Source of the DNA: Xenophilus sp. AP218F
GTDB lineage: Bacteria > Pseudomonadota > Gammaproteobacteria > Burkholderiales > Chromobacteriaceae
Assembly (NCBI GenBank): GCA_002213445.1
Contig: NJIE01000003.1
Location: 372,001 to 436,000 of the forward strand
Reading direction: 5' to 3'
DNA length: 64,000 nt
Made by a program: the position numbers and the translations under genes. Positions 8,223 to 18,124 of this stretch are shown piece after piece. Numbering within the stretch: the stretch's first letter is position 1; each line of letters starts with the position of its first letter. The notes under the pieces were generated by a model that saw only the letters and a program-made list of their open reading frames with translations, did not search any database and had not been told where the DNA came from.

Positions 8223-9596
8223 CTAGTGCACGGCGCTCTTGACCAGATCCTCCACCACTTTCTTGGCGTCGCCGAACACCATCATGGTCTTGTCCATGTA
8301 GAACAGCTCGTTATCGAGGCCGGCGTAGCCGGCGTTCATCGAGCGCTTGACCACGATCACGCTGCGCGCCTTGTGCGCTTCCAGAATCGGCATGCCGTAA
8401 ATCGGGCTGGCCGGGTCTTTCTGCGCCGCCGGGTTGACCACGTCGTTGGCGCCGATCACCAGCACCACGTCGGTGTTGGAGAAGTCGGAGTTGATCTCCT
8501 CCATTTCCAGCACCTGCTCGTACGGCACCTCGGCCTCGGCCAGCAGCACGTTCATGTGGCCCGGCATGCGGCCGGCCACCGGGTGGATGGCGTAACGCAC
8601 GCCCACGCCCTTTTCATGCAAAAGATCGGCGAACTCCTGCAAGGCGTGCTGGGCGCGCGACACCGCCAGGCCGTAACCGGGCACGATCACCACCTGGTCG
8701 GCGTTGGACATCAGAAAAGCCGCGTCCTCGGCGCTGCCCGACTTGTAATGCTTGGGACCGCCGTCGCCGGCCGCGCCCGCCGCAGCCGGCTCCGCGCCGA
8801 AACCGCCCAGCAGCACGCTGACGATGGAGCGGTTCATCGCGCGGCACATGATGTAGGACAGGATGGCCCCCGACGAGCCGACGCAAGCGCCGGCGATGAT
8901 CAGCACCGGGTTGTTGAGGGTGAAGCCGATGCCGGCCGCCGCCCAGCCGGAGTAGCTGTTCAGCATCGACACCACCACCGGCATGTCCGCGCCGCCGATC
9001 GGGATGATCAGCGTCACGCCCAGCACCAGCGCCACCGCCAGCATGGCGAGAAAGGCCGCCTGGCTATCGCTGAAGAAGTAGACCGCGCCGAAACCGACCA
9101 TGGCCAGCGCCAGGATCAGGTTGAGCAGATGCTGGCCGGAGAAGTTGACGGCCTTGGCGCCGAAGCGGCCGGAGAGCTTGCCGTAGGCGATGACCGAGGC
9201 GGTGAAGGTGATAGCGCCGATGAAAGCGCCGATGAACAGCTCCACCTTCTGCACCGGGGTGTGCTCGATGCCGCCGTGGAAGATGGCCGCCACCGCGATC
9301 AGCACCGCGGACAGGCCCACCAGCGAGTGCATCGCCGCCACCAGCTCGGGCATGCCGGTCATCTGCACCGTTTTCGCCTTCCACGCGCCGATCGCGCCGC
9401 CGGCGGCGATGGCCCCGCCGATCAGCGCCAGCACCGGCTTGTCCATGATCAGCAAGGTCGTCAGCACGGCGATGACCATGCCAACGATGCCGTAGAGGTT
9501 GCCGCGCAGCGCCGTCGCCGGGCTGGACAGGCCTTTGAGCGCCAGGATGAACAACACCGCCGACGCCAGGTAGAGTACCGCAGACAGATTTTCCAT
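8223..9596 (-). CDS. pntB: NAD(P) transhydrogenase, beta subunit
   Basis: The 457-residue subunit has an N-terminal half of about nine membrane helices forming the proton channel and a C-terminal NADP(H)-binding domain (dIII). Visible dIII motifs include VPGYGLAVSRAQH, HPVAGRMPGHMNVLLAEA, VIGANDVVNPAA and the final KRSMNAGYAGLDNELF. With the two alpha polypeptides encoded just upstream it couples proton entry to reduction of NADP+ by NADH. AAGGA before the ATG and a 9-base gap from pntAB fit a single operon transcribed from upstream of 11064. Confidence 0.97.
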   Translation of the reverse strand: MENLSAVLYLASAVLFILALKGLSSPATALRGNLYGIVGMVIAVLTTLLIMDKPVLALIGGAIAAGGAIGAWKAKTVQMTGMPELVAAMHSLVGLSAVLIAVAAIFHGGIEHTPVQKVELFIGAFIGAITFTASVIAYGKLSGRFGAKAVNFSGQHLLNLILALAMVGFGAVYFFSDSQAAFLAMLAVALVLGVTLIIPIGGADMPVVVSMLNSYSGWAAAGIGFTLNNPVLIIAGACVGSSGAILSYIMCRAMNRSIVSVLLGGFGAEPAAAGAAGDGGPKHYKSGSAEDAAFLMSNADQVVIVPGYGLAVSRAQHALQEFADLLHEKGVGVRYAIHPVAGRMPGHMNVLLAEAEVPYEQVLEMEEINSDFSNTDVVLVIGANDVVNPAAQKDPASPIYGMPILEAHKARSVIVVKRSMNAGYAGLDNELFYMDKTMMVFGDAKKVVEDLVKSAVH

Positions 9597-9605
9597 GGTT
9601 CGTCC

Positions 9606-9894
9606 TTATTTTTTCTTCTTCTTGAACATGTCCAGCATGCGCTGGGTCACCAGGAAGCCGCCGAAGATGTTGATGCTGGCCAGGAAAATGCCGATGGTGC
9701 CCAGCACCGAGGTGACGGTGATTTCCGAACCGTTGATATCCACCACCTGCAGCATCGCGCCGACGATGATGATGCCGGAGATGGCGTTGGTCACCGCCAT
9801 CAGCGGCGTGTGCAGCGCCGGGGTGACATTCCAGACCACGTGGTAGCCGACGAAAACCGCCAGCACGAAAATGGTGAAGCTGGTGATGAAAGGA

Positions 9895-9902
<8 letters not shown>
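9606..9902 (-). CDS. pntAB: NAD(P) transhydrogenase, alpha-2 (membrane) subunit
   Basis: A 98-residue, three-helix membrane polypeptide equivalent to the membrane part of PntA in organisms where alpha is one chain. The sequence [24 protein letters not shown] is the conserved helix region. It ends in a lysine-rich tail. Its ATG overlaps the end of pntAA by eight bases and is preceded by AAGGAG inside that gene, so translation is coupled. The split alpha subunit is common in alpha- and betaproteobacteria and is not a frameshift. Confidence 0.95.
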
Positions 9903-11064
<1,162 letters not shown>

Positions 11065-11430
11065 GGTCTTCCTTTCCTGCGATTTGAATGAATGGATCGA
11101 ATGGTTGACGCCCGTGCGCGGCTATTCCGTACGGGCGTTCGAATCTATTAAAAACATGGCCTCGCATATTATGCAAGACGTATATTGCATTCCGTATATC
11201 GTCCAACAAGGCCTGCCTTGCCGCAGCTTGCGCGCCGGGCAGTCCGGCCCGCGCGGCAAGACCCGCGTCATGATTTGACGGCAAAAGTATTAGACTACGC
11301 GAATATTTGGATAAGCCCTGACACTAGCCGGGACGGGACGGGACGTAAAGCAGGGAAAACACTATAAATGGCCGCCGCCTGAGCCAGGTCAGAGGCGATC
11401 GGGCGCGCCAACCGCCGGCCGCGGCCGGCG
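11065..11430. promoter_or_regulatory. intergenic region upstream of pntAA, with leader hairpin
   Basis: No gene is visible. An inverted repeat (11108-11115 with 11131-11138, 15-base loop) would form a hairpin in the pntAA leader about 45 bases before its start. Further out, at 11165-11200, is an AT-rich stretch with an 11-base palindrome GCATAATATGC; the pntAA promoter probably lies there, although no consensus pair stands out. Near 11330-11345 three copies of GGGAC occur in tandem. The rest is unremarkable. Confidence 0.4.
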
Positions 11431-12201
11431 CTAGCGGCAAGCCCGGGCCTGCCGGGGGGCGGTGGCCAACAAGCGGCGCACGGTGCCATCGCGCCGCATC
11501 TGGCGCAGGATATCGGCGAACTGCGCCTTGCGGGCGTAGTAGGGGGAGCGGTAAGCCAGCGAAACGTAGCGGGACTGGCGCAAGCGGAATTCCAGCCCGG
11601 ACTGGCGCAGGGCGGCCGCCAGCAATGGGCCGTCGCTCAGGGTTTCCAGCTGCTGGCGATGGGCGATCACCACGTCCACCCGTCCGGCCTGCAGCTTGCG
11701 CAGGCCGGCCTCCAGCGAATCGCCGGGGTCGCGCCGCAAGCGGCTGTCGGCGTCGAAACGCGGGAAATAGCGGCCGCCGTCCACCACCGCGATCTCCAGC
11801 GGCAGCAAGTCCTCGTAGCGCGCGATCCGGCGCATGTCGCCGCGGCGCTGATACAGCACCAACCGGTTGCCCACGGTGAACGGCGGATCGAGAAAGTCCT
11901 GATAGCGGCGGCGCTCCGGCGTGGGATGAATGCCTATCATCAGGTCGGCGCGACCGGCGCGCATGCCGGCCAGGCAGCGCTTGAGCGGGCAGGTCCAGAT
12001 TTCCAGCGGCAGCCTGGCGCGCCGCGCCAGCTCGCGCACGATCTCGACGTAAGGGCCGCCGGGCTTGCCGGCCGCGTCGCAGGTCTTGCCCGGCGGGAAA
12101 GGGTTGAAGGCGAACACGAGCGGCGGCGTCGGCTCCGCCGCCCGCGCGGCAAGCGGGAACAGCACGGCCAGGAGGAGCAACGTCGGACGAATCGGCTTCA
12201 C
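11431..12201 (-). CDS. orphan periplasmic solute-binding protein (SBP_bac_3 type)
   Basis: The 256-residue protein has a cleavable signal peptide (LLLLAVLFPLAARA) and the bilobed fold of amino-acid-type binding proteins: GPYVEIVRELARRARLPLEI, GRADLMIGIHPTPERR and VDVVIAHRQQLETL are the familiar lobes. No permease or ATPase gene is attached, so it may be a free-standing sensor or use another system's permease. The annotated start is GTG at 12201 with no clear ribosome binding site, chosen because the signal peptide begins there. Two cysteine pairs (C41 with C70 or C75 possible) could form disulfides. The ligand is unknown. Confidence 0.75.
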   Translation of the reverse strand: MKPIRPTLLLLAVLFPLAARAAEPTPPLVFAFNPFPPGKTCDAAGKPGGPYVEIVRELARRARLPLEIWTCPLKRCLAGMRAGRADLMIGIHPTPERRRYQDFLDPPFTVGNRLVLYQRRGDMRRIARYEDLLPLEIAVVDGGRYFPRFDADSRLRRDPGDSLEAGLRKLQAGRVDVVIAHRQQLETLSDGPLLAAALRQSGLEFRLRQSRYVSLAYRSPYYARKAQFADILRQMRRDGTVRRLLATAPRQARACR

Positions 12202-12293
12202 GCAATATCACTGTGATTGTTACAGGTCGAGATGCTAGCCGATTAATAACAAAAAGTAATAGAAAGGCGGCAGTAAAGACTGGTTCGTGTTGC

Positions 12294-12320
12294 AAAAAAG
12301 CCCACTGCGCGAGTGGGCTT
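12294..12320 (-). terminator. rho-independent terminator of the glt operon
   Basis: A perfect 8-bp stem (12299-12306 with 12312-12319), loop GCGCG, and six T on the minus strand, 27 bases beyond the gltL stop. Confidence 0.88.
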
Positions 12321-12346
12321 CGGACAATGCGGCCAAGCGGGGCGGC

Positions 12347-13090
12347 TTAATGCTGCAGGATCTTGGACAGGAACTGGCGAGCGCGCTCGCTGCGCGCGTC
12401 CAGGTTGCCGAAGAACTCGTCCTTGGCGCAATCCTCGACGATGCGGCCCTGGTCCATGAAGATCACCCGGTCGGCCACGCGGCGGGCGAAGCCCATCTCG
12501 TGCGTCACGCACATCATGGTCATGCCTTCCTGGGCCAGCTCGGTCATCACGTCCAGCACTTCGTTGATCATTTCCGGGTCCAGCGCGCTGGTCGGCTCGT
12601 CGAACAGCATGGCGATCGGGTCCATCGCCAGCGCGCGGGCGATGGCCACCCGCTGCTGCTGGCCGCCGGAGAGCTGGCTGGGGAACTTGTCGGCGTGCGC
12701 CTTCAGGCCGACGCGCTCGAGGAGCTTCAGGCCCTTGGCCCGGGCCTCGTCCTGGCTGCGGCCCAGCACCTTGACCTGGGCGATGGCCAGGTTTTCGGTG
12801 ATGGACAGGTGCGGGAACAGCTCGAAATGCTGGAACACCATGCCGACGCGCGAGCGCAGCTTGGGCAGGTCGGTTTTCGGATCGCCCACCGAGATGCCGT
12901 CGACCAGGATCTCGCCCTGCTGGAACGGCTCCAGCGCGTTGACGCACTTGATCAGGGTGGACTTGCCGGAACCGGACGGACCGCACACCACCACCACCTC
13001 GCCCTTGGCGACCCGGGTGGAGCAATCGGTCAGAACCTGGAAGTCGCCATACCATTTGCTGACCTTGTTCAGCGAAATCATTGCACTCAT
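12347..13090 (-). CDS. gltL: glutamate/aspartate ABC transporter, ATP-binding protein
   Basis: The 247-residue ATPase belongs to the polar amino-acid ABC family. Walker A is GPSGSGKST near residue 38, the signature LSGGQQQRVAIARAL, and Walker B AMLFDEPTSALDPE, followed by a switch histidine in VTHEMGFA. It drives uptake of the substrate delivered by the binding protein encoded at 14639-15538. Its ATG overlaps the gltK stop (ATGA), a sign of translational coupling. It is the last gene of the operon and is followed by a strong terminator. Confidence 0.93.
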   Translation of the reverse strand: MSAMISLNKVSKWYGDFQVLTDCSTRVAKGEVVVVCGPSGSGKSTLIKCVNALEPFQQGEILVDGISVGDPKTDLPKLRSRVGMVFQHFELFPHLSITENLAIAQVKVLGRSQDEARAKGLKLLERVGLKAHADKFPSQLSGGQQQRVAIARALAMDPIAMLFDEPTSALDPEMINEVLDVMTELAQEGMTMMCVTHEMGFARRVADRVIFMDQGRIVEDCAKDEFFGNLDARSERARQFLSKILQH

Positions 13091-13758
13091 ACTGCCAACC
13101 TCTTCTGCATGCGCTTCACCAGCTGCGAAGCGCCAAAACTGATCACGAAGTAGACCGCGCCGGCAAAAATCAGGAATTCATGCGGCTGGCCGACGATATC
13201 GCCCTTGGAGCGGGCGGTATTCAGGAAATCCATCAAGCCGACAGCGTATACCAGCGAGGTGTCCTGGAACAGGATGATGGACTGCTGCAACAGCAGCGGC
13301 GTCATCTTGCGGAAGGCCTGCGGCAGGATCACCAGCCGCATCACCTGCGGGTAGGTCATGCCCAGCGCGTAGGCGGCGCCGGCCTGCCCCTTGGGAATGG
13401 CCTGGATGCCGGCGCGCACGATCTCGGCGAAATACGCCGCCTCGAACATGACGAAGGCTACCAGACACGAGGTGAACGCGCCTACCGGCTCCAGCCGCCC
13501 GGTGATCCAGTTGAGCAGCATCGGCACCACCAGGTAGAACCAGGAAATCACCAGCAGCAGCGGGATGGAGCGGAAATAGTTGACGTAAAACTTGGCCAGC
13601 CCCGACAGCAGCGGGTTGGCAGACAGGCGCGCCAGCGCCAGCAGCGTGCCCAGCAGCATGCCGCCGGCCACCGCCATCGCCAGCAGCTGCAAGGTCAGCC
13701 ACATGCCCTGCCCCAAACCCGGCAGCGCCGGGACGATCTGACTGAAATCGAATTCCAT
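13087..13758 (-). CDS. gltK: glutamate/aspartate ABC transporter, permease
   Basis: A 223-residue inner-membrane permease of the HisM/GltK type with about five helices. The EAA loop, which docks the ATPase, reads EIVRAGIQAIPKGQAGAAYAL. It begins MEFDFSQIVPALPGL, with ATG at 13758 overlapping the gltJ stop by one base (TGATG). It forms the heterodimeric channel with GltJ. Confidence 0.92.
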   Translation of the reverse strand: MEFDFSQIVPALPGLGQGMWLTLQLLAMAVAGGMLLGTLLALARLSANPLLSGLAKFYVNYFRSIPLLLVISWFYLVVPMLLNWITGRLEPVGAFTSCLVAFVMFEAAYFAEIVRAGIQAIPKGQAGAAYALGMTYPQVMRLVILPQAFRKMTPLLLQQSIILFQDTSLVYAVGLMDFLNTARSKGDIVGQPHEFLIFAGAVYFVISFGASQLVKRMQKRLAV

Positions 13759-14498
13759 CACTTGGCTCCCATCATGCCCGGCAGGCGCAGCTTCTGCTCG
13801 ACCAGCCCCATCAGCTTCATCAGGCTCATGTTGAGGATGAAATAGATGATGGTGGCCAGGGTGAAGGCCTCGAAGATGTTGGCGGAGAACTCGGCGGTCT
13901 GCTTGGTTTGCGCCAAGAGCTCCATCAGGCCGATCAGCGACGCCACCGACGAGTTCTTGAACACGTTCAGGAATTCGCTGGTCAAGGGCGGGATGATCAG
14001 GCGGAAAGCCTGCGGCAACAGCACGTGGCGATAGATTTGCGCCAGGGAAAAGCCCATCGCCAGCGCCGCGTTGCGCTGGCCGCGCGGCAAGGCCTCGATG
14101 CCGGTGCGCACCTGCTCGCAAACGCGGGCGGCGGTGAACAGGGCCAGGCACACCACCACCGACAGGAACTGCGAGGTGGTCGGCGACAAGTCCTGCTTGA
14201 ACCAGACCTGGGCCGGCTCCGGCAGCAGGTCGGGGATCAGGAAGTACCAGACGAAGAGCTGCACCAAGAGCGGCACGTTGCGGAACAGCTCGACGTAAGC
14301 GGCGGCGAAGCCGCTGGCCCAGCGCCCGGGCAGGGTGCGCATCACCCCCAGCAACGAGCCCAGCAGCAAGGCGATGGCCCAGCTGGCCAGCGCCACCGCC
14401 AGCGTCCAGCCCAGGCCGGAAACGAACCAGCTCAGATAGATTTCACTGCCCACACCGGTAGGCTTGAAGAAAATGCCCCAGTCCCAGTGGTAATTCAT
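13758..14498 (-). CDS. gltJ: glutamate/aspartate ABC transporter, permease
   Basis: A 246-residue permease paired with GltK. It starts MNYHWDWGIFFKPTG, a typical GltJ N-terminus, and has the EAA loop EQVRTGIEALPRGQRNAALAM. The ATG at 14498 has GGAG seven bases upstream; the in-frame GTG at 14510 overlaps that site and is unlikely. It begins 140 bases after the binding-protein gene, a gap rich in GC inverted repeats that may lower transcription or stabilise the upstream message. Confidence 0.92.
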   Translation of the reverse strand: MNYHWDWGIFFKPTGVGSEIYLSWFVSGLGWTLAVALASWAIALLLGSLLGVMRTLPGRWASGFAAAYVELFRNVPLLVQLFVWYFLIPDLLPEPAQVWFKQDLSPTTSQFLSVVVCLALFTAARVCEQVRTGIEALPRGQRNAALAMGFSLAQIYRHVLLPQAFRLIIPPLTSEFLNVFKNSSVASLIGLMELLAQTKQTAEFSANIFEAFTLATIIYFILNMSLMKLMGLVEQKLRLPGMMGAK

Positions 14499-14638
14499 AA
14501 GCGACTCCACGCCGCGGCGCCGTCAGGCGTCGCGGCTTGCGATGACCGAACCGCCCGCGCGCCGGCCAGGCGGCGCGCAGGCGCGAACCGCCGCCGCGAA
14601 CGCGCCGCGGCGACAGGTCAAACCTTGGACCAGCGGGC

Positions 14639-15538
14639 TTACTCGGCCGGCTTGTCGGTAGGCTTGGCGATCAGCTCCTTGAGCTCGTCGGACATCGGGA
14701 ATTTCAGGTTCAGGCCCTTGGGCGGAATCGGACTGGTGAACCACTTGGCGTAGATCTTGTTGATTTCGCCGGACTTGAAAGTGTTGGCCAGCGCGGTGTC
14801 CACCACCTTCTTGAAGGCCGGATCGTCCTTGCGCAGCATGCAGCCGTAGATTTCATAGGACTGCGACTTGCCGGTCACCACCCAGTTGGCGGGGTTCTTG
14901 GCCTTGGCCATTTCGCCGTAGAGCAGCGCGTCGTCCATCATGAAGGCGGCGGCCCGGCCGGATTCCAGCATCAGGAACGATTCGCCGTGGTCCTTGGCGG
15001 ACACCACGTTCATGCCCAGGCCCTTGCTGGCGTTCATCGCCTTGAGCAGGCGCTCGGAGGTGGTGCCGGCGGTGGTGACCACGTTCTTGCCCTTCAGGTC
15101 CGGGAAGTCCTTGATGCCGGAGGTCTTGGCGGTCAGCAGGCGGGTGCCGATCTCGAAGATGCCGACGGAGAACGCCACCTGCTTGCCGCGTTCGGCGTTG
15201 TTGGTGGTAGAGCCGCACTCCAGGTCCACCGTGCCGTTCTGCACCAGCGGGATGCGGGTCTGCGAGGTGACCAGGTTGTACTTCACCTGCAGATTCGGCA
15301 TCTTCAGCTCTTTCTTCACTTCCTCCACCACCTTGCCCGCCAGGTCGACCGAGTAGCCGATGGGCTTCTGGTTGTTGTCGTAGTACGAGAACGGGATGGA
15401 AGCGTCGCGGTTGCCGAGCACGATCACGCCGGAATCCTTGATCTTCTTCAAGGTGCCGGTGAGTTCGGCGGCCATCGCCGGGGCGGCGATCAGGGCGCTG
15501 AGCGTGGCGATACAGATAGCGGTGCGGCGTACGCGCAT
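14639..15538 (-). CDS. gltI: glutamate/aspartate periplasmic binding protein
   Basis: The 299-residue secreted protein has a signal peptide ending AMAAEL and an SBP_bac_3 fold. It carries the GltI pattern: GNRDASIPFSYYDNNQKPIG, VDLECGSTTNNAERGKQVAF, AKDHGESFLMLESGRAAAFM and WFTSPIPPKGLNLKFPMS at the end. It captures glutamate/aspartate for GltJKL. AAGGAG lies eight to nine bases before the ATG. It is first in gltI-gltJ-gltK-gltL and has a good promoter about 150 bases upstream. The specificity call rests on the sequence pattern; related amino acids are possible. Confidence 0.92.
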   Translation of the reverse strand: MRVRRTAICIATLSALIAAPAMAAELTGTLKKIKDSGVIVLGNRDASIPFSYYDNNQKPIGYSVDLAGKVVEEVKKELKMPNLQVKYNLVTSQTRIPLVQNGTVDLECGSTTNNAERGKQVAFSVGIFEIGTRLLTAKTSGIKDFPDLKGKNVVTTAGTTSERLLKAMNASKGLGMNVVSAKDHGESFLMLESGRAAAFMMDDALLYGEMAKAKNPANWVVTGKSQSYEIYGCMLRKDDPAFKKVVDTALANTFKSGEINKIYAKWFTSPIPPKGLNLKFPMSDELKELIAKPTDKPAE

Positions 15539-15684
15539 GGTTTTTCTCCTTGTCATTTCTCTGAGTAAACTCCCCGCCCCCAGCGGGTACGGGAAAGGAA
15601 ACGCTTTGTAGCTGGCCGGGCTGGGCCCGGTCCGGTATGTTCTTGCGCCGGCGCCGTCGAGGGCGCCGGTCGAGGCAAAACTAG

Positions 15685-15713
15685 TGAATACAGTCTCCAG
15701 CCGAATATTGCAA
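15685..15713 (-). promoter_or_regulatory. candidate sigma-70 promoter of gltIJKL
   Basis: On the minus strand TTGCAA (15708-15713) and TATTCA (15685-15690) are separated by exactly 17 bases. The predicted start gives a leader of about 140 bases before the gltI ATG. It lies between rsmA and gltI, so gltI need not depend on read-through from rsmA. Confidence 0.5.
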
Positions 15714-15734
15714 GACCGAAGACCGGCGGCGGCG

Positions 15735-16517
15735 TCAGGCGCGCCTGGCCGCCAAGTGGTTGGCCAGGCGGACAAAATCCTCCACCGGCAGGTTTTCCGG
15801 ACGCAGGCCCGGGTCTATGCCCAGCGCCTCCAGATCGGCCACCTCGGCCATGCCTTTCAGGTTGTTGCGCAGCGTCTTGCGCCGCTGCGAGAAGGCCTGG
15901 GTCACCAGCTTCTCCAGCAAGGCCTCGTCGCTGGCCACGCCGCAGCGCCCCGGCATCGGGATCATGCGCACCACGGCCGAATCCACCTTCGGCGGCGGCC
16001 AGAACGCGCCGGGCGGCACGTGCAGGATGGTTTCCATTTCAAAGCGGTACTGCAGCATCACCGTCAGCCGGCCGTAATCGGCGGTAGACGGTTCGGCCAC
16101 CATGCGCTCGATCACCTCTTTTTGCAGCATGAAGTGCATGTCGGTGACGCGCTGGCCGTAACTGGCCAGGTGGAACAGCAGCGGCGTGGAGATGTTGTAC
16201 GGCAGGTTGCCGACGATTTTCAGCGGCTGGTCGCTGACCGAGGCGAAATCGAAAGCCAGCGCGTCGCCGGCGTGGATGGTCAGCTTCTCCGGCGGGAATT
16301 CCGCCTCCAGCCGGCTGATGATGTCGCGGTCGATTTCCACCACGTGCAGGTGCTTGAGACGCTGCAGCAGCGGGCGGGTGATGGCGGCGAGGCCGGGGCC
16401 GATCTCGATCACCACGTCGTCGGTTTGCGGATTGACCGCGTGCACGATGCCGGCGATGACGCCGGCGTCCTGCAGGAAGTTCTGCCCGAAGCGTTTGCGC
16501 GGGATATGTTTGCTCAT
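15735..16517 (-). CDS. rsmA: 16S rRNA dimethyladenosine transferase (A1518/A1519)
   Basis: The 260-residue enzyme dimethylates two adjacent adenines near the 3' end of 16S rRNA during small-subunit maturation; loss gives kasugamycin resistance. Markers are [11 protein letters not shown] at the N-terminus, the SAM loop [22 protein letters not shown], the catalytic NLPYNIS and the C-terminal [14 protein letters not shown]. The length is standard. The ribosome binding site is weak. It precedes gltI on the same strand, 196 bases apart. pdxA and surA, frequent partners of rsmA, are not adjacent. Confidence 0.97.
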   Translation of the reverse strand: MSKHIPRKRFGQNFLQDAGVIAGIVHAVNPQTDDVVIEIGPGLAAITRPLLQRLKHLHVVEIDRDIISRLEAEFPPEKLTIHAGDALAFDFASVSDQPLKIVGNLPYNISTPLLFHLASYGQRVTDMHFMLQKEVIERMVAEPSTADYGRLTVMLQYRFEMETILHVPPGAFWPPPKVDSAVVRMIPMPGRCGVASDEALLEKLVTQAFSQRRKTLRNNLKGMAEVADLEALGIDPGLRPENLPVEDFVRLANHLAARRA

Positions 16518-16660
16518 GAATCTGCCAAATCAAGGAATTACCGCGATTGTAACGCCTTGCGGGCCGATTGCACCAATCCCGCGCCCGCCGCCGCGCGCTG
16601 CCAGCCGGCCGTCATTTCCCGGCCGCGGCCGGGAAGCCCGCCTGACGCCGGACCTGGCGC

Positions 16661-17842
16661 TCAGCGCCCGGCGCGCGCCAACGCCGGCTCTGGCCGGCGC
16701 AACTGCGCGAAGCAGCACGCGCAGAGCAACAGGGCCGCGCCGCCGAGCGCAATCTCACCGGGCAGCGGCAAGGCCGCCAGCGCGGCGGACAGGGCGGAAG
16801 CGAACAGCATCTGGCCGCAACCGAGCAGCGCCGCCGCCCGGCCCGCGCCGCTGCTGAACGGCGCCATCGCCAGACTGTTGGCCGGCCCCAGGCAGAAAGC
16901 GAAGCCCGCGCTCAATACCGCCACCGGCAGCAGGTAGTGCCAGGCTCCTTCCTGCCCGGCCAGCGCCAACAGCAGGACGCCGGCCAGCCCCATCAGCGCG
17001 AGGCCGGCCTTGAGCATGGCCAGCTGGCCGAAACGGGCGATCAGCCGCAGGCCCAGAAAGCTGGCCGCCATGATCAACAGCGCGTTGGCGCCGAACAGCA
17101 GGCCGAACCGCTCCGGCGACAGGCCGCCGCGCTCGATCAGCACCGCCGGCGCCAGCGTCACGTAGCCGATGATCAGCCCCAGCGCGCTGACGCAGCACGC
17201 GCCGTAACGGATCAGCGCCGGCTCGGCCAGCAACTGGCCCAGACGCGGCGGCGTCTCATCCGCCATCCCCGCCGGGCGGGTTTCCGGCATCCTCCACAGC
17301 AGATAGGCCAGGACCAGCGCGGCGCTGGCAGCCAGCGCCGCGAAGCAGGCCTGCCAGCCTTGCCGAGCCGCCAGCAGGCCGCCCATCGTCGGCGCCAGGG
17401 CCGGCACCACGTTCAAGGCGCCGTTGAGCAGGCTGTAACGCTGCGCAGCCTGGTTGCCGGAAAAGCAGTCGCGCACCACGGTGAAGGCGCAGACTGCGCT
17501 GGCGCTGGCGCCCAGCCCCTGCAGCAGGCGCAGCAGCAGGAAAACTTCGATCGACTGCGCCCAGCAGATCAGCCCGGCGCTGGCGGCGTAGACGGCGAGT
17601 CCGGCCAGCGCCACCGGGCGGCGGCCGATGCGGTCGGCCAGCGGGCCGAACCACAGCTGGCCGAGGCCGAGGCTGAACACGAACACGCTCAGGCTGGCGG
17701 CGACGTCGGCCTGGAAAAAGCGCTGCATCGCCGGCATGGCGGCCAGGTACAGGTCGATTCCCAGCGGATTGAACAAGATCAACAAAATGGCGGCCTGGGT
17801 GGCGGCGCGCGCGGAAACGGGTAAAGTGACGGCGGATTTCAT
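16661..17842 (-). CDS. Bcr/CflA-type multidrug MFS exporter
   Basis: The 393-residue protein has twelve predicted helices of the drug:H+ antiporter-1 type. The conserved GPLADRIGRRPVALAG loop follows helix 2, and FNPLGIDLYLAAMPAM is the characteristic helix-1 region with an acidic residue. RLLQGLGASASAVCAFTVVRD corresponds to the Bcr/CflA motif in helix 4. Members export chloramphenicol, bicyclomycin, sulfonamides or cysteine-type metabolites; the substrate here is not predictable. The start at 17842 has no obvious Shine-Dalgarno. The gene is monocistronic on the minus strand, divergent from maf. Confidence 0.88.
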   Translation of the reverse strand: MKSAVTLPVSARAATQAAILLILFNPLGIDLYLAAMPAMQRFFQADVAASLSVFVFSLGLGQLWFGPLADRIGRRPVALAGLAVYAASAGLICWAQSIEVFLLLRLLQGLGASASAVCAFTVVRDCFSGNQAAQRYSLLNGALNVVPALAPTMGGLLAARQGWQACFAALAASAALVLAYLLWRMPETRPAGMADETPPRLGQLLAEPALIRYGACCVSALGLIIGYVTLAPAVLIERGGLSPERFGLLFGANALLIMAASFLGLRLIARFGQLAMLKAGLALMGLAGVLLLALAGQEGAWHYLLPVAVLSAGFAFCLGPANSLAMAPFSSGAGRAAALLGCGQMLFASALSAALAALPLPGEIALGGAALLLCACCFAQLRRPEPALARAGR

Positions 17843-18124
17843 GAATTTCGATAAAAAAGCAAACGCTCAACATACCATCTGGATACCAATGGCGGCACAG
17901 CGCATTTTACCGCGCGCCGCGCCGGCGCAGCGGCGAAAGGGAAAGCGGGCGACGATTACACTCGTTCACAAACCGCCCCGCCCGCGACCGAAACCCGGCG
18001 AATCAAGGCCTTGCCGGCCATCGTCCGCCGCCAGGCCGCGCCCGCCGCGCCGCGGCAAGATGGTTGCCGCGGGACGGCTCTGGTAACCTAGGCGCCAATC
18101 ACAAGAACAAGCAAGCAGGCAAGC

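Noticed and set aside
11324-12295. A 323-codon minus-strand frame overlapping the orphan binding protein
   Set aside because: It lies in another frame of the same strand and has low-complexity composition; the binding protein frame has a signal peptide and family motifs.
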